Shown in pieces: positions 49,398-58,903 of a DNA stretch of 64,000 bases. The stretch's first letter is position 1. Each line of letters opens with the position of its first letter. The notes under the pieces are model-generated. The model was not told the DNA's origin, did no database searches, and worked only from the letters and a program-made list of their open reading frames with translations. Origin of the DNA: Phyllobacteriaceae bacterium (GTDB lineage: Bacteria; Pseudomonadota; Alphaproteobacteria; Rhizobiales; Rhizobiaceae); the NCBI GenBank assembly GCA_002708825.1, contig PAPF01000023.1:62001-126000 (forward strand), written 5' to 3'. The translations under genes and the position numbers were made by a program.

Positions 49398-50120
49398 TCA
49401 GTCGGTTTCGTCCATGTGGCCGCCGAGGAAAAGCTGGCCGACCTTTGGGTCGTTGAGCAGCTTGTCGGCGCGGTCGTGCATGCGTGTCTGGCCCAGTTCC
49501 AGCACCAGGCCGAAATCGGACATCGCCAGCGCCGCCTTGGCGTTCTGCTCCACCATGAGGATGGTGACGCCGCTGTCGCGCAGGCGTTGCAGCGTGCGGA
49601 ACACCTCCTGTACGAGGTTCGGCGACAGGCCGATGGACGGTTCGTCGATCAGGATGAGCTTGGGATCGAGCAGCAGGGCGCGCGCGACTTCCAGCTGCTT
49701 CTGCTGGCCGCCGGACAATTCGATGGCCTTGCGGTCGCGGAACTCGCGCAGCATCGGGAACTGGTCCATGACCACCTCGATGCGCGCCTTCACCCGGTCC
49801 TGGTCCTGCGCCGTGATGCCGCCGAGTTCCAGGTTGTGATAGACTGAAAGCTGCGGCACCACATTGCGGCCCTGCGGCACATAGGTCACGCCGTGGGCGA
49901 TCATGTCGCGCGGCTTGCTCCCCGTCACGTCGCGGCCTTCCAGCAGCACCTGGCCGGAATGGATGTTGAGCAGGCCGAAGATGGCCTTGAACACGGTCGA
50001 CTTGCCGGCCCCGTTCGGCCCGATCACCGTGGTGATGGAGCCTCGCGGGATGGCGAAGGACACGCCGTTGAGGATCGTGATCTTGCCGTAGCCGCCATAG
50101 AGATCTTTCACTTCCAGCAC
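49398..50120 (-). CDS. LivF-like branched-chain-type ABC transporter ATP-binding protein
   Basis: GPNGAGKSTVFKAIFGLL, LSGGQQKQLEVARALLLDPKLILIDEPSIGLSPNLVQEVF. Confidence 0.92.
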   Translation of the reverse strand: MLEVKDLYGGYGKITILNGVSFAIPRGSITTVIGPNGAGKSTVFKAIFGLLNIHSGQVLLEGRDVTGSKPRDMIAHGVTYVPQGRNVVPQLSVYHNLELGGITAQDQDRVKARIEVVMDQFPMLREFRDRKAIELSGGQQKQLEVARALLLDPKLILIDEPSIGLSPNLVQEVFRTLQRLRDSGVTILMVEQNAKAALAMSDFGLVLELGQTRMHDRADKLLNDPKVGQLFLGGHMDETD

Positions 50121-50123
50121 GGC

Positions 50124-50870
50124 TCAGCCCCCCAGATATGCGTCGATGACCTGGGTGTTCGACCGGATTTCCTCCGGCGTCCCCTCCGCGATCACCGCAC
50201 CCTCGGCCAGCACGATGATGCGGGTGCACAGGCTCATGACGAATTCCATGTTGTGCTCGATGACCACGAAGGTCGTGCCGTGCTCGCGGTTGTAGGTGCG
50301 CAGCCGCTCCTTCAGGCTCTCCAGCATGGTCAGGTTCACCCCGCCCGCCGGTTCGTCGAGCAGGACCAGGTCCGGCCCGGCCATGAAGGCCATGGCTGCG
50401 TCGAGCAGCTTCTGCTGGCCGTAGGACAGCGACCCCGCCTTCTCGTCGCGCAGATGGCTCAGCCTGAAGAACGCGATCATCTGCTCGGCCTCCTCCGTCA
50501 GCCCCGCATCGGATGGCCCGAACAGTCGCGACAGCATGGTGCCGTGATGCTCCTGTCCCGCCAGGATGATGTTGTCGAGCACGGTCATTTCGGGAAAGAC
50601 CGACAATTGCTGGAACGTGCGGCCGACACCCAGCCGGTTGAGGTCGCAGGCCCGCATTCCGGACACCGGCGTATCCTTGACGCTCACGGAACCGGAATCC
50701 GGCCGGAGCTGGCCGAGCACGCAATTGAACAGGGTCGATTTTCCCGATCCGTTCGGCCCGATCAGGCCGAGGACTTCGCCCCTGGCAACCTCGAAGCTGA
50801 CATCGCGTACGGCATGGATGCCGCCGAACGACTTGGAGATGTTGCGAACGGAAAGAACGGTCTGGCTCAC
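50124..50870 (-). CDS. LivG-like ABC transporter ATP-binding protein
   Basis: GTG at 50870; GPNGSGKSTLFNCVLGQLRPDSG; LSYGQQKLLDAAMAFMAGPDLVLLDEPAGGVN. Confidence 0.92.
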   Translation of the reverse strand: MSQTVLSVRNISKSFGGIHAVRDVSFEVARGEVLGLIGPNGSGKSTLFNCVLGQLRPDSGSVSVKDTPVSGMRACDLNRLGVGRTFQQLSVFPEMTVLDNIILAGQEHHGTMLSRLFGPSDAGLTEEAEQMIAFFRLSHLRDEKAGSLSYGQQKLLDAAMAFMAGPDLVLLDEPAGGVNLTMLESLKERLRTYNREHGTTFVVIEHNMEFVMSLCTRIIVLAEGAVIAEGTPEEIRSNTQVIDAYLGG

Positions 50871-51841
50871 AGTTTCGATCCTTCCTTCATGTCGCCGCGC
50901 ACCTTGCGCTGCGGGCGCAACCTGGAAAGCAGGCGGTCGCCCAGCCCGATCAGCCCGGATGGCGAATAGACCATCAGGATGATGACCGCGGTGGAATAGA
51001 GGATCAGGTAGTAGCCTTCGGTGAAGCGCAGGAATTCCGGCAGCAGGATGACCACCGCCGCGCCCAGCATCGGCCCGAAGAAATAGCCCGCCCCGCCGAC
51101 CACGACCATGAGCAGGATCTTGAGCGAGTGGATGAGGCCGAAGGAACCCGGCTCGATGAACTGCACCAGGGGCGTCATGATCGCGCCCGCGCCGCCGCCA
51201 AAGGCCGAGCCGATGGCAAAGGCGAGCAGCGTTATGCGCCGCGTGTTCACGCCAAGGCTTTCGGCGCGCACCGGGTTCTCCCGCAAGGCCTTGAAGGCGC
51301 GGCCCCAGGGCGAATGGACGATCCAGAAGAAGATGCCGGCAGAGATGACGAACAGCACCAGGACGAAATAGTAGAACTCCAGGTTCTTCATGGTCGAGAT
51401 GCCGAAGAAGGAGGGCCGCGGCATGCCCACAAGCCCGTGCGAGCCACCGGTCAGCCATTCCTCGTTGCGAAGCACCAGGAAGACCAGCGTGTTGAAGGCA
51501 AGCGTCACGAAGGCAAGGAAGTGGTGCTGCACCCTGAGCGCCGGATAGCCCAGCACAAGCCCGATCAGGAACGTCGCGCCCATGGCCGCCAGCCAGCCCA
51601 GCACCCAGTGATAACCGGCCAGCGTGACCAGCGCCGTGATATAGGCGCCGATGCCCATGAAACTGGCCTGGGCCAGGCTGATCTGTCCGGCATATCCCAG
51701 CGTCAGGTTCAGGCCCATGGCCGCGATGGAAAACATGAGCCAGGAGGCGAGCACGTAAAGGATGTAATTGCCCTGCCCGAGCGGCGCGAGAACGAGCGCC
51801 ACCAGTGCAAGGAGGACGAAGATGACGGTTGCGGGCTTCAT
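50867..51841 (-). CDS. LivM-like ABC transporter permease
   Basis: MFSIAAMGLNLTLGYAGQISLAQASFMGIGAYITALV; ATG at 51841. Confidence 0.92.
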   Translation of the reverse strand: MKPATVIFVLLALVALVLAPLGQGNYILYVLASWLMFSIAAMGLNLTLGYAGQISLAQASFMGIGAYITALVTLAGYHWVLGWLAAMGATFLIGLVLGYPALRVQHHFLAFVTLAFNTLVFLVLRNEEWLTGGSHGLVGMPRPSFFGISTMKNLEFYYFVLVLFVISAGIFFWIVHSPWGRAFKALRENPVRAESLGVNTRRITLLAFAIGSAFGGGAGAIMTPLVQFIEPGSFGLIHSLKILLMVVVGGAGYFFGPMLGAAVVILLPEFLRFTEGYYLILYSTAVIILMVYSPSGLIGLGDRLLSRLRPQRKVRGDMKEGSKL

Positions 51842-52716
51842 ACCGTGCGGCCCTCCGAGGTTCCGAGCAGGCCCTGCGGGCGGACCAGGATGATGAGGAT
51901 GAGCAGGATCATCGGCAGCGCCTGGCGATACTCGGATGAGAAATAGGTGGCTGACAGGTTGTCGATGACACCGATGAGCAGACCGCCGACAAGCGCGCCG
52001 CGGATCTGGTTGAAGCCGCCGACAATGGCAGCGATGAAGGCCACCAGGCCAAGCGTCTCGCCATTGGAGAACTTCGCCAGGTAGATCGGCGTGATGAGGA
52101 TGGAGGCAATGGCCGCCAGCGCACCGTTGATGAGGAAGGTGTAGAGCACCATGCGCTTGATATCGACGCCGAGGATCTGCGCGACATCCGGGTTCTGCGC
52201 CGTCGCCTGCATGGCGCGGCCGGTGCGGGTGCGTCCCAGGAAGAGTTGCAGGCCGATGATGGCACCCATCGCGATGATGAAGTTGGCGATGTCGGGAATG
52301 GACACGGCCGCGCCGAAGACCTGCATGACGTCCTGCGGGAAAAGGCTCGGGAAAGGCTGTCCGAGCGGCGAATAGAATTCCTTGACCAGTTCCTTCAGCA
52401 GGAGGCCGAGCGCGATGGTGGCGATGACCAGCGGCAGGGTTCCGTGCTTGATCATCGGCTCCACGATCAGCCGCTTGAACAGCGCGCCCAGGATGAGCAC
52501 CGACAGGACGATGGCGAGCGGCATGGCCAGCCACAGGGGAAAGCCGAGCTTGACCGAGAGCGCAAGCACGAAGAAGGCAGGCAGCATCACGAATTCGCCC
52601 TGGGCGAAGTTGATGGTCTGCGAGGCCTGCCAGAGGAGGGTGAAGCCGACCGCCGCCAGCGCGTAGATCGACCCCGCCGACAGCCCCGAAATGAAGATCT
52701 GGATGAATTCGGACAT
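51838..52716 (-). CDS. LivH-like ABC transporter permease
   Basis: SGLSAGSIYALAAVGFTLLWQASQTINFAQGEFVML; 4 bp overlap with the LivM-like gene. Confidence 0.92.
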   Translation of the reverse strand: MSEFIQIFISGLSAGSIYALAAVGFTLLWQASQTINFAQGEFVMLPAFFVLALSVKLGFPLWLAMPLAIVLSVLILGALFKRLIVEPMIKHGTLPLVIATIALGLLLKELVKEFYSPLGQPFPSLFPQDVMQVFGAAVSIPDIANFIIAMGAIIGLQLFLGRTRTGRAMQATAQNPDVAQILGVDIKRMVLYTFLINGALAAIASILITPIYLAKFSNGETLGLVAFIAAIVGGFNQIRGALVGGLLIGVIDNLSATYFSSEYRQALPMILLILIILVRPQGLLGTSEGRTV

Positions 52717-52795
52717 GCGCCCGCGCCTCCGCAGGAAGGATATTCAGGTGCAGGATTGGGCGGTGCCGGACAGGCACCGCCCCGCGTCAGACGGA

Positions 52796-53923
52796 TCAGT
52801 TGGCCGGAAGCGTCTTGGTGATCTTCTGGGCGCCGTCCACCACTTCAACCAGGAAGCTCGCCCGGCTCATCTCGCCGGTCTCGTCCCAGCAGGTATCCAT
52901 CAGGATGCCAGGATTCGATGCCGCATCGAGGCACAGGCCGCGAAGCGTTTCGGCGAATTTCTCCCGGTCGAATTCACCGATCTTCTCGGTGACATACTTG
53001 ACCATGTAGGCACCGATATAGCCCTTGATGGCATTGTGGTCGGCACCGTAGCCGTATTTCTGCTGGAACTTGCCGGCCATTTCCTGGATCGCGGGAACCG
53101 GGGCTTCAGCCGTCAGGCCGACATGGCCGAAGGCGCCGTTGGCGGCATCCCCGGCCAGATCGATGACCTTCTGGGAAATGAGCACGGTGTCACCGGCCAT
53201 CGGCAGGCCGAGGCTCTGCTTGGAGGCCTCGATCAGGAAACGGGCGCTTTCCTCTTCCGTCAGGTAGACGAAGACGGCATCCGCGCCCGACGACTTGACC
53301 TTTGCCACGTCGGAGGCAAAGTCGACCTGCGCCTGTTCGGTGGGCACGTCGGCGACGATCTCCAGGCCCATGTCCGCAGCGATCTTCATGAAGGCGTCAT
53401 AGCCGCCCTTGCCGAACTCGGTATTGGCCCATACGACCGCGATCTTCTGCGCGCCGAGACCGTCCTTGAGATAGGTGGCCAGCTTGGGAAGGCCCTTCTG
53501 CGCGCCGAAGGCCGTGCGGAAGATGTAGGGGTTGCCCTTGGCGGTGATGGTCGGGGATTCCGAACCGGTGATCTGCGGCACGCCGTTCTGCTGGGCGACC
53601 AGCATGTTGACCACCGTCGAGGACGAATAGACCGTGCCGAGGAGGACGAAGGCGCCCTCGTCAATGGCCTTCTGCACGAGTGCGCGGCTGACCTGCGGAT
53701 CGGTCTGGCTGTCATACTCGGCCAGGTTGATCTGCTCGCCGAGGATGCCGCCGGCGGCATTGATTTCCTCGACGGCCATCTTGACGCCATCATGCCAGAC
53801 AGCGCCGGCTGCCGCACCCGCGCCCGAAAGTTCGGCCACATCGGCAATCTTCACTTCGGCCATGGCAGCGCCTGCCGAGAGCGCCATGATGGCTGCGGTA
53901 TTCAGAAAAAGCTTCCGGATCAT
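52796..53923 (-). CDS. ABC transporter substrate-binding protein (Leu/Ile/Val-binding family)
   Basis: Signal peptide MIRKLFLNTAAIMALSAGAAMAEVKIADVAELSGAGAAAGAVWHDGVKMAVEEINAAGG. Confidence 0.92.
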   Translation of the reverse strand: MIRKLFLNTAAIMALSAGAAMAEVKIADVAELSGAGAAAGAVWHDGVKMAVEEINAAGGILGEQINLAEYDSQTDPQVSRALVQKAIDEGAFVLLGTVYSSSTVVNMLVAQQNGVPQITGSESPTITAKGNPYIFRTAFGAQKGLPKLATYLKDGLGAQKIAVVWANTEFGKGGYDAFMKIAADMGLEIVADVPTEQAQVDFASDVAKVKSSGADAVFVYLTEEESARFLIEASKQSLGLPMAGDTVLISQKVIDLAGDAANGAFGHVGLTAEAPVPAIQEMAGKFQQKYGYGADHNAIKGYIGAYMVKYVTEKIGEFDREKFAETLRGLCLDAASNPGILMDTCWDETGEMSRASFLVEVVDGAQKITKTLPAN

Positions 53924-53943
53924 CTGTTCCTCCCTTGAATGGA

Positions 53944-54750
53944 TCAATCCGTTTCCAGTGACAGAAGGGCATCGACAAGAAGCCCTTCCTGCGCCGTGAA
54001 CATGCCAAGTCCCGGCATGGTCCGGCATCCCTTCGCCGCCGCCGCCTCGATGAAAGGCGACCGCTCCGGCTTGGTGATCGGGCAGGCCGCGAACTGGCGG
54101 GCCTGCATTTTGTCGACATCCACCGGCAGCGGATCTTCCGGCCGCATGCCGAGCGGGGTTGCATTGGCGATGACATCGAACCCGGACGGATCGGGCGAAC
54201 CCGCCGAAACCTTGCCTGCAAAGGCCTCATCCAGCCGCGCGATCAGCGCATCGCGGCGCATGTGGTCGATATCGTGGATCGCAAGATGGTCAGCGCCCCG
54301 GGCCAGGAACTCGTAGGCAATCGCCGATCCCGCGCCACCGGCGCCGACGAGCAGGACGCGCTTTCCGTCCACCGCGCCACCGGCGGCCAGAATGCCGTCC
54401 ACATAGCCCATGCCGTCGGTGTTGTCGCCGATCCAGCCGGCGCCGGTGCGGCGCATCACGTTCACGGAACCGGCAAAATGGACACGTCTGGTGACCTTCG
54501 CGCAGTAATTCCTGGCCGCCTGCTTGTGCGGAACGGTGATGACGAGACCCGTCACGTTGCGCATCACGTCCAGCCCGGCCATGAACCTGTCGAAATCCGC
54601 GGGCGTGACATGAGCCGGCACGACGACGGCATTCTCGCCCATGGCAGCCAGCCTGACGGAAAGAAGGCCGGGTGATTTCACCTGGGCAATCGGATCGCCC
54701 ACGATGGGAAAGACCCGTGTCTCGCCATTCAACGTGATCGTCACCGCCAT
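53944..54750 (-). CDS. aroE: shikimate dehydrogenase (AroE family)
   Basis: VTVPHKQAARNYCAKVT; DNTDGMGYVDGI; VLLVGAGGAGSAIAYEFLARGA; ATG at 54750. Confidence 0.9.
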   Translation of the reverse strand: MAVTITLNGETRVFPIVGDPIAQVKSPGLLSVRLAAMGENAVVVPAHVTPADFDRFMAGLDVMRNVTGLVITVPHKQAARNYCAKVTRRVHFAGSVNVMRRTGAGWIGDNTDGMGYVDGILAAGGAVDGKRVLLVGAGGAGSAIAYEFLARGADHLAIHDIDHMRRDALIARLDEAFAGKVSAGSPDPSGFDVIANATPLGMRPEDPLPVDVDKMQARQFAACPITKPERSPFIEAAAAKGCRTMPGLGMFTAQEGLLVDALLSLETD

Positions 54751-54955
54751 CCCCTCCGCGCTCCGTCCCACGCCGGATTGCACATTTTCACTGTCTCGCC
54801 GGACTTGTCGCCGACCGGGCGGACTGCTGCCGCCCTGGACTGCGGCCTTTGCCTGACAGCCCTTTTCCCAGCCGGCATGGAGCCTGAAATAGCATCAGGA
54901 GAAAATGGATGAACACACGCATTCATTGGACAATTCGAAAGGGCCGGCCTTGCCA

Positions 54956-55864
54956 TCAGGCTGTCCTCCCCTGCTGGCGCGCGCGATAGAACTCCAGCGT
55001 CAGAGCAATTCCCTCGTTGAGGCCCGTAATTCCGGCCGCAGCCAGTTCGGGCGGCATTTCGCTGGTGGCCAGATCGGCGGGGATGCGAAGCGGCGGCCCC
55101 TCGACGGAGACGGACGCCTGCGGAACCTGCACCTTCAGGGCGGAGACGAAATCGGCCATCTCCGCCGTTTCGCCGCAAAGGGTGTAGGCCTCGGCGCCCT
55201 GCATGGGCGACGAGACCGCAACGGCCATCAGGCGGGCCACGTCGAAAACGTGAACGAAGCCGACGCGTCCGGAAAAGCGGATGGTGGCCGGTTCGCCGCG
55301 CATCGCCGCCCCGAGCGCGATGGACGGTCCGGCGGCAATTCCGGAACTCTGCCCCGGACCGTAGACGATGTAGGGACGGAAGCCGACCGACGGCAGGCCG
55401 TGATCGGCATGATAGGCCCGCGCCGATCCCTCGATGGCCAGTTTCTGCGCACCGTAATGGGTCATGGGTCGCGGGTTCACCCTGTCGTCAGGGCCGAAGA
55501 CCCCGGCGGTCGAGACATAGACCAGCCTGTCGATCTTGTGCCGCAGCGCAGCCTCGAAGACATGCAGGCTGCCCGTCAGGTTGATCGCTGCGGCGCGCAG
55601 CGGATCGGCCGCCGCCTCCACGGTCATGACGCCGGCCAGATGGACAATGCCGTTGCAACCGTCCATGGCATCGGCCACCGAACCGTCGGCGATGTCGCCG
55701 GTCACGAAGGTTACACTGTCCGACATCCCTTGCCGGATCTCGTCCAGGGCCGCCGGATTGGGGCGCGCATCGAAGACGACCACGTCGTCGCCGCGCGCAA
55801 GAAGCTCGGCGACGACCCAGCGGCCGACAAAGCCCGTCCCGCCAGTGACCAGAACCCGGCTCAT
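54956..55864 (-). CDS. NAD(P)-dependent epimerase/dehydratase family oxidoreductase
   Basis: VLVTGGTGFVGRWVVAELLARGDDVVVFDA; MTHYGAQKLAIEG. Confidence 0.88.
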   Translation of the reverse strand: MSRVLVTGGTGFVGRWVVAELLARGDDVVVFDARPNPAALDEIRQGMSDSVTFVTGDIADGSVADAMDGCNGIVHLAGVMTVEAAADPLRAAAINLTGSLHVFEAALRHKIDRLVYVSTAGVFGPDDRVNPRPMTHYGAQKLAIEGSARAYHADHGLPSVGFRPYIVYGPGQSSGIAAGPSIALGAAMRGEPATIRFSGRVGFVHVFDVARLMAVAVSSPMQGAEAYTLCGETAEMADFVSALKVQVPQASVSVEGPPLRIPADLATSEMPPELAAAGITGLNEGIALTLEFYRARQQGRTA

Positions 55865-57603
55865 GCAGCATCCTCCCGCGCAACGCCAGCCCTCGCCGCA
55901 GCATGGCGCCCGGCGATGTAGCCGAAGGTCACGCCCGGCCCGATGGTGATGCCGGGTCCCGGATAGACCCCGCCCATGATCGACTGCATGTCGTTGCCGC
56001 AGGCATAGAGCCCGTCAATGGGCCGGCCCTGTCCGTCCAGCACGCGCGCGTTCGTGTCGCAGACGAGGCCCGTTGCCGCGCCGATGTCTCCGGGTTCCAG
56101 CCGCACGGCATAGAAAGGCGCGGTCCTGACCGGCCCAAGCGTCGGGTTCGGCCCGTGCGACCCATCGCCATTGGCGCGCTCGTAGACGGTTTCGCCCCTG
56201 TGGAAGTCCTCGTCCCGGCCCGTTTGCGCGAAGTGGTTCATGCGCTCCGCCGTGGCACGCAGCCCTCCGGCGTCCACGCCGAGCTTTGCGGCAAGCTCCT
56301 CCAGTGTGGCCCCCTGCACCAGATAGCCGTCGTCCAGATAGGGTTTCAGCCCCTTGCCGCCCGGACGCACCATGCCGAGGCCGTATTTCGTAAGCGTTGC
56401 GGCATCGGCGACCAGGAAGACCGGCATGTGGCTGCCGTCCCGGTTGGCCGCATACATGGCCAGCGTGAATTCGTGATAGGAGCGGCTTTCATTGGTGAAA
56501 CGCCGCCCGTCCCGCCCGACGGCGAATGTGCCGGGCTTCGACCGGTCGAGCACGAAATGCGGGAACACGGCCGTCGTGCCATCGTCCCGCCTGCGCACCG
56601 AGCACGGTGCCCAGTAAACATTCGAGGCCGCGCCGGTGCCATAGACCGCGCCCTTCGCCAGCGCCATGTCGTGCAGCGCCCCGGTGTGGCCGGGCGCCGA
56701 GGGGCTGTTGGCGGCCAGCGGCTCGGGAAGCATCTCGCCGCGCCGTTCAGGATGGCGCGTGAAACCGCCGCTGGCCAAGATGATCCCGCCGGTAACCGCA
56801 ATGGCGCGCTCGGTCCCGCCCTGGCACACTGACAGCCCGGTGACCGCACCATCCGGACCGGCAAACCCGGTCACTTCCGCTTCCGTCGCGATGACGACCC
56901 CGAGGCGGCGCGCGGCCGCCAGCAATTGCCCGATCAGCGCATTGCCCATGACGAGGCGTGTGCCGCGCCCGTACCGAATCTTCTGCGCATAATAGGAACC
57001 GATCAGGCGCATGGAGTAGGCCAGCGATTTCAGCGAACTTGTCATCTTCAGGAGATGCGCGATGTCGTCGCGGTCGATCAGCAGACCGCCCAGGATGGTG
57101 AATTCGGGTATCGTCGGCCGGATCAGCTTCAGGTCCTGTCCCAGTCCGCTGGCATCGAAGGGGACCGGTTCAAGCGCCCGTCCGAAGGAGGTCGAGCCCT
57201 CGATCTCGTGCAGATAGTCGGGATGGAACGGCCGCGCCCGGAAATGCACGCCGGCCCTGTCTTCCAGCGCGTCGATCGCCAGGGGACCTGCATTCAGGAA
57301 GGCATCCCGCATGTCGGCCGAAGACCGGTTGCCGACCGCCCGGTCAAGGTAGCCGCGCACCTTTTCAGGACTGTCGTCCGCGCCGATGGCACGGGCATGG
57401 CGGGGATTGGGTATCCACGTCGTGGCCGCAGAATAGGCCGATGTCCCGCCCAGAAATTCCGTCCGCTCGACAAGAAGGACGCGCGCGCCTTCCAGCGCCG
57501 CGAACACCGCCGCCGCCATGCCCGCCGCGCCCGCGCCAAGCACCGCCACATCGAAGCTCGACGGCTCCTGCAGATCCGCGATGGCACGGCGCGCGTCACT
57601 CAT
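55861..57603 (-). CDS. FAD-dependent oxidoreductase (KstD / fumarate reductase-like flavoprotein family)
   Basis: FDVAVLGAGAAGMAAAVFAALEGARVLLVERTEFLGGTSAYSAATTWIP; YACGNDMQSIMGGVYPGPGITIGPGVTFGYIAGRHAA; ATG at 57603. Confidence 0.88.
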   Translation of the reverse strand: MSDARRAIADLQEPSSFDVAVLGAGAAGMAAAVFAALEGARVLLVERTEFLGGTSAYSAATTWIPNPRHARAIGADDSPEKVRGYLDRAVGNRSSADMRDAFLNAGPLAIDALEDRAGVHFRARPFHPDYLHEIEGSTSFGRALEPVPFDASGLGQDLKLIRPTIPEFTILGGLLIDRDDIAHLLKMTSSLKSLAYSMRLIGSYYAQKIRYGRGTRLVMGNALIGQLLAAARRLGVVIATEAEVTGFAGPDGAVTGLSVCQGGTERAIAVTGGIILASGGFTRHPERRGEMLPEPLAANSPSAPGHTGALHDMALAKGAVYGTGAASNVYWAPCSVRRRDDGTTAVFPHFVLDRSKPGTFAVGRDGRRFTNESRSYHEFTLAMYAANRDGSHMPVFLVADAATLTKYGLGMVRPGGKGLKPYLDDGYLVQGATLEELAAKLGVDAGGLRATAERMNHFAQTGRDEDFHRGETVYERANGDGSHGPNPTLGPVRTAPFYAVRLEPGDIGAATGLVCDTNARVLDGQGRPIDGLYACGNDMQSIMGGVYPGPGITIGPGVTFGYIAGRHAAARAGVAREDAA

Positions 57604-57820
57604 TGCGAGCGCCTCCGTGCGGCCATTCCGTTCCTTTGGCGGTAAGATGCGATCACGTGCCCCTCCCAAGGCATGGAGACGGCCAAAGGCTCGTCGGAGT
57701 CCGGGAATATCGGAAATTGGAAACCCTTTCAAGAATAAAAAAGTTTTCACAAATCCGGAAAATCCTGCTATCCCGATGAGGCGATCCGCAGGCACGGGGG
57801 AGGCAGCGGCGTGGGAGGAC

Positions 57821-58903
57821 GTGAACGTGACTGACAAGCGACTGGCTGTTATTGGCGCCGGCATCATCGGCAGGACCCATCTCGACGCCATCAGCGCGGC
57901 GGATGGATTTCGCGTGTCGGGCATTGTCGAACCAGGACCGGCCGGCGCGGAGATCGCCGCGCGGTATGGCACCATGCTCTACGGCGATTTCGCCGCCATG
58001 CTCGCCGACAGGCCGCAAGGCATCGTCATCGCCACACCCAATGAAAGCCATGTCGAACTTGCCGTACGCGCCGTACAGGCGGGCATCCCCGTCCTGGTGG
58101 AAAAGCCGGTGGCGACCAGCGTGAACGAAGCCCGGAAGCTGCTCGATGCCATCGACCGGCACGGCGTGCCCGTGATGACCGGGCACCACCGCCGTTTCAA
58201 CCCGATCATCCTGAAAGCCCGCGATATTGTGGCAGGCGGGCGCTTCGGCCATCTCGTCCAGGGCTCGGTGCTGTGTTCGCTGCGGAAGGAAGATGCCTAT
58301 TTCGACGTCGAATGGCGCCGCACGCCCGGAATCGGCGGGCCGTTGCTGATCAACATGATCCACGAGATCGACCTTCTGCGCTTTCTGTTCGGCGAAATCG
58401 CCACGGTCACGGGCATCGTCTCCAATGCCGAACGCGGCCTGCCGGTGGAGGACACGGCCGGCGCGATCCTGACATTCAGGGACGGCGGCGCTGTCACGCT
58501 GAGCGTTTCGGACGCCGCCTGCGGCCCCTGGGCCTGGGACATTGCGGCGGGCGAAAATCCCGGCCGCTTTCCCGCCCACAAGGTCCAGTCCCATTTCTTC
58601 GCCGGTTCGGCATGCGGCTTCTCCCTGCCGGACCTCACGGTCTGGACGCATCCCGGCGAAAAGACCTGGTATGACGAGATGCGCCCCACGCGCGAGACGG
58701 TGGAGGACGCCGATTCCTACATCGGCCAGGTCCGGCATTTCGGCGATGTCATCGATGGCAGGGCCGCGCCGCGCTGCTCGGCTCTGGACGGGGCACGCAA
58801 CCTCGCCATCGTCGATGCCATCAAGGCGTCTGCGGAATCGGGCATGCGCCTGCGGCTGGACGCATCGGGACTTGGCGCCGCTGCGCCGGAGGTCGTGCCA
58901 TGA
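57821..58903 (+). CDS. Gfo/Idh/MocA family oxidoreductase
   Basis: KRLAVIGAGIIGRTHLDAISA...VLVEKPVATSVNEARKLLDA; GTG at 57821 (start uncertain). Confidence 0.88.
   Translation: MNVTDKRLAVIGAGIIGRTHLDAISAADGFRVSGIVEPGPAGAEIAARYGTMLYGDFAAMLADRPQGIVIATPNESHVELAVRAVQAGIPVLVEKPVATSVNEARKLLDAIDRHGVPVMTGHHRRFNPIILKARDIVAGGRFGHLVQGSVLCSLRKEDAYFDVEWRRTPGIGGPLLINMIHEIDLLRFLFGEIATVTGIVSNAERGLPVEDTAGAILTFRDGGAVTLSVSDAACGPWAWDIAAGENPGRFPAHKVQSHFFAGSACGFSLPDLTVWTHPGEKTWYDEMRPTRETVEDADSYIGQVRHFGDVIDGRAAPRCSALDGARNLAIVDAIKASAESGMRLRLDASGLGAAAPEVVP

Noticed and set aside
48199-50724. 841-aa ORF as a single long protein
   Set aside because: The acyl-CoA dehydrogenase starts at ATG 49374; the upstream extension is out-of-frame translation of livF/livG, not a fusion.
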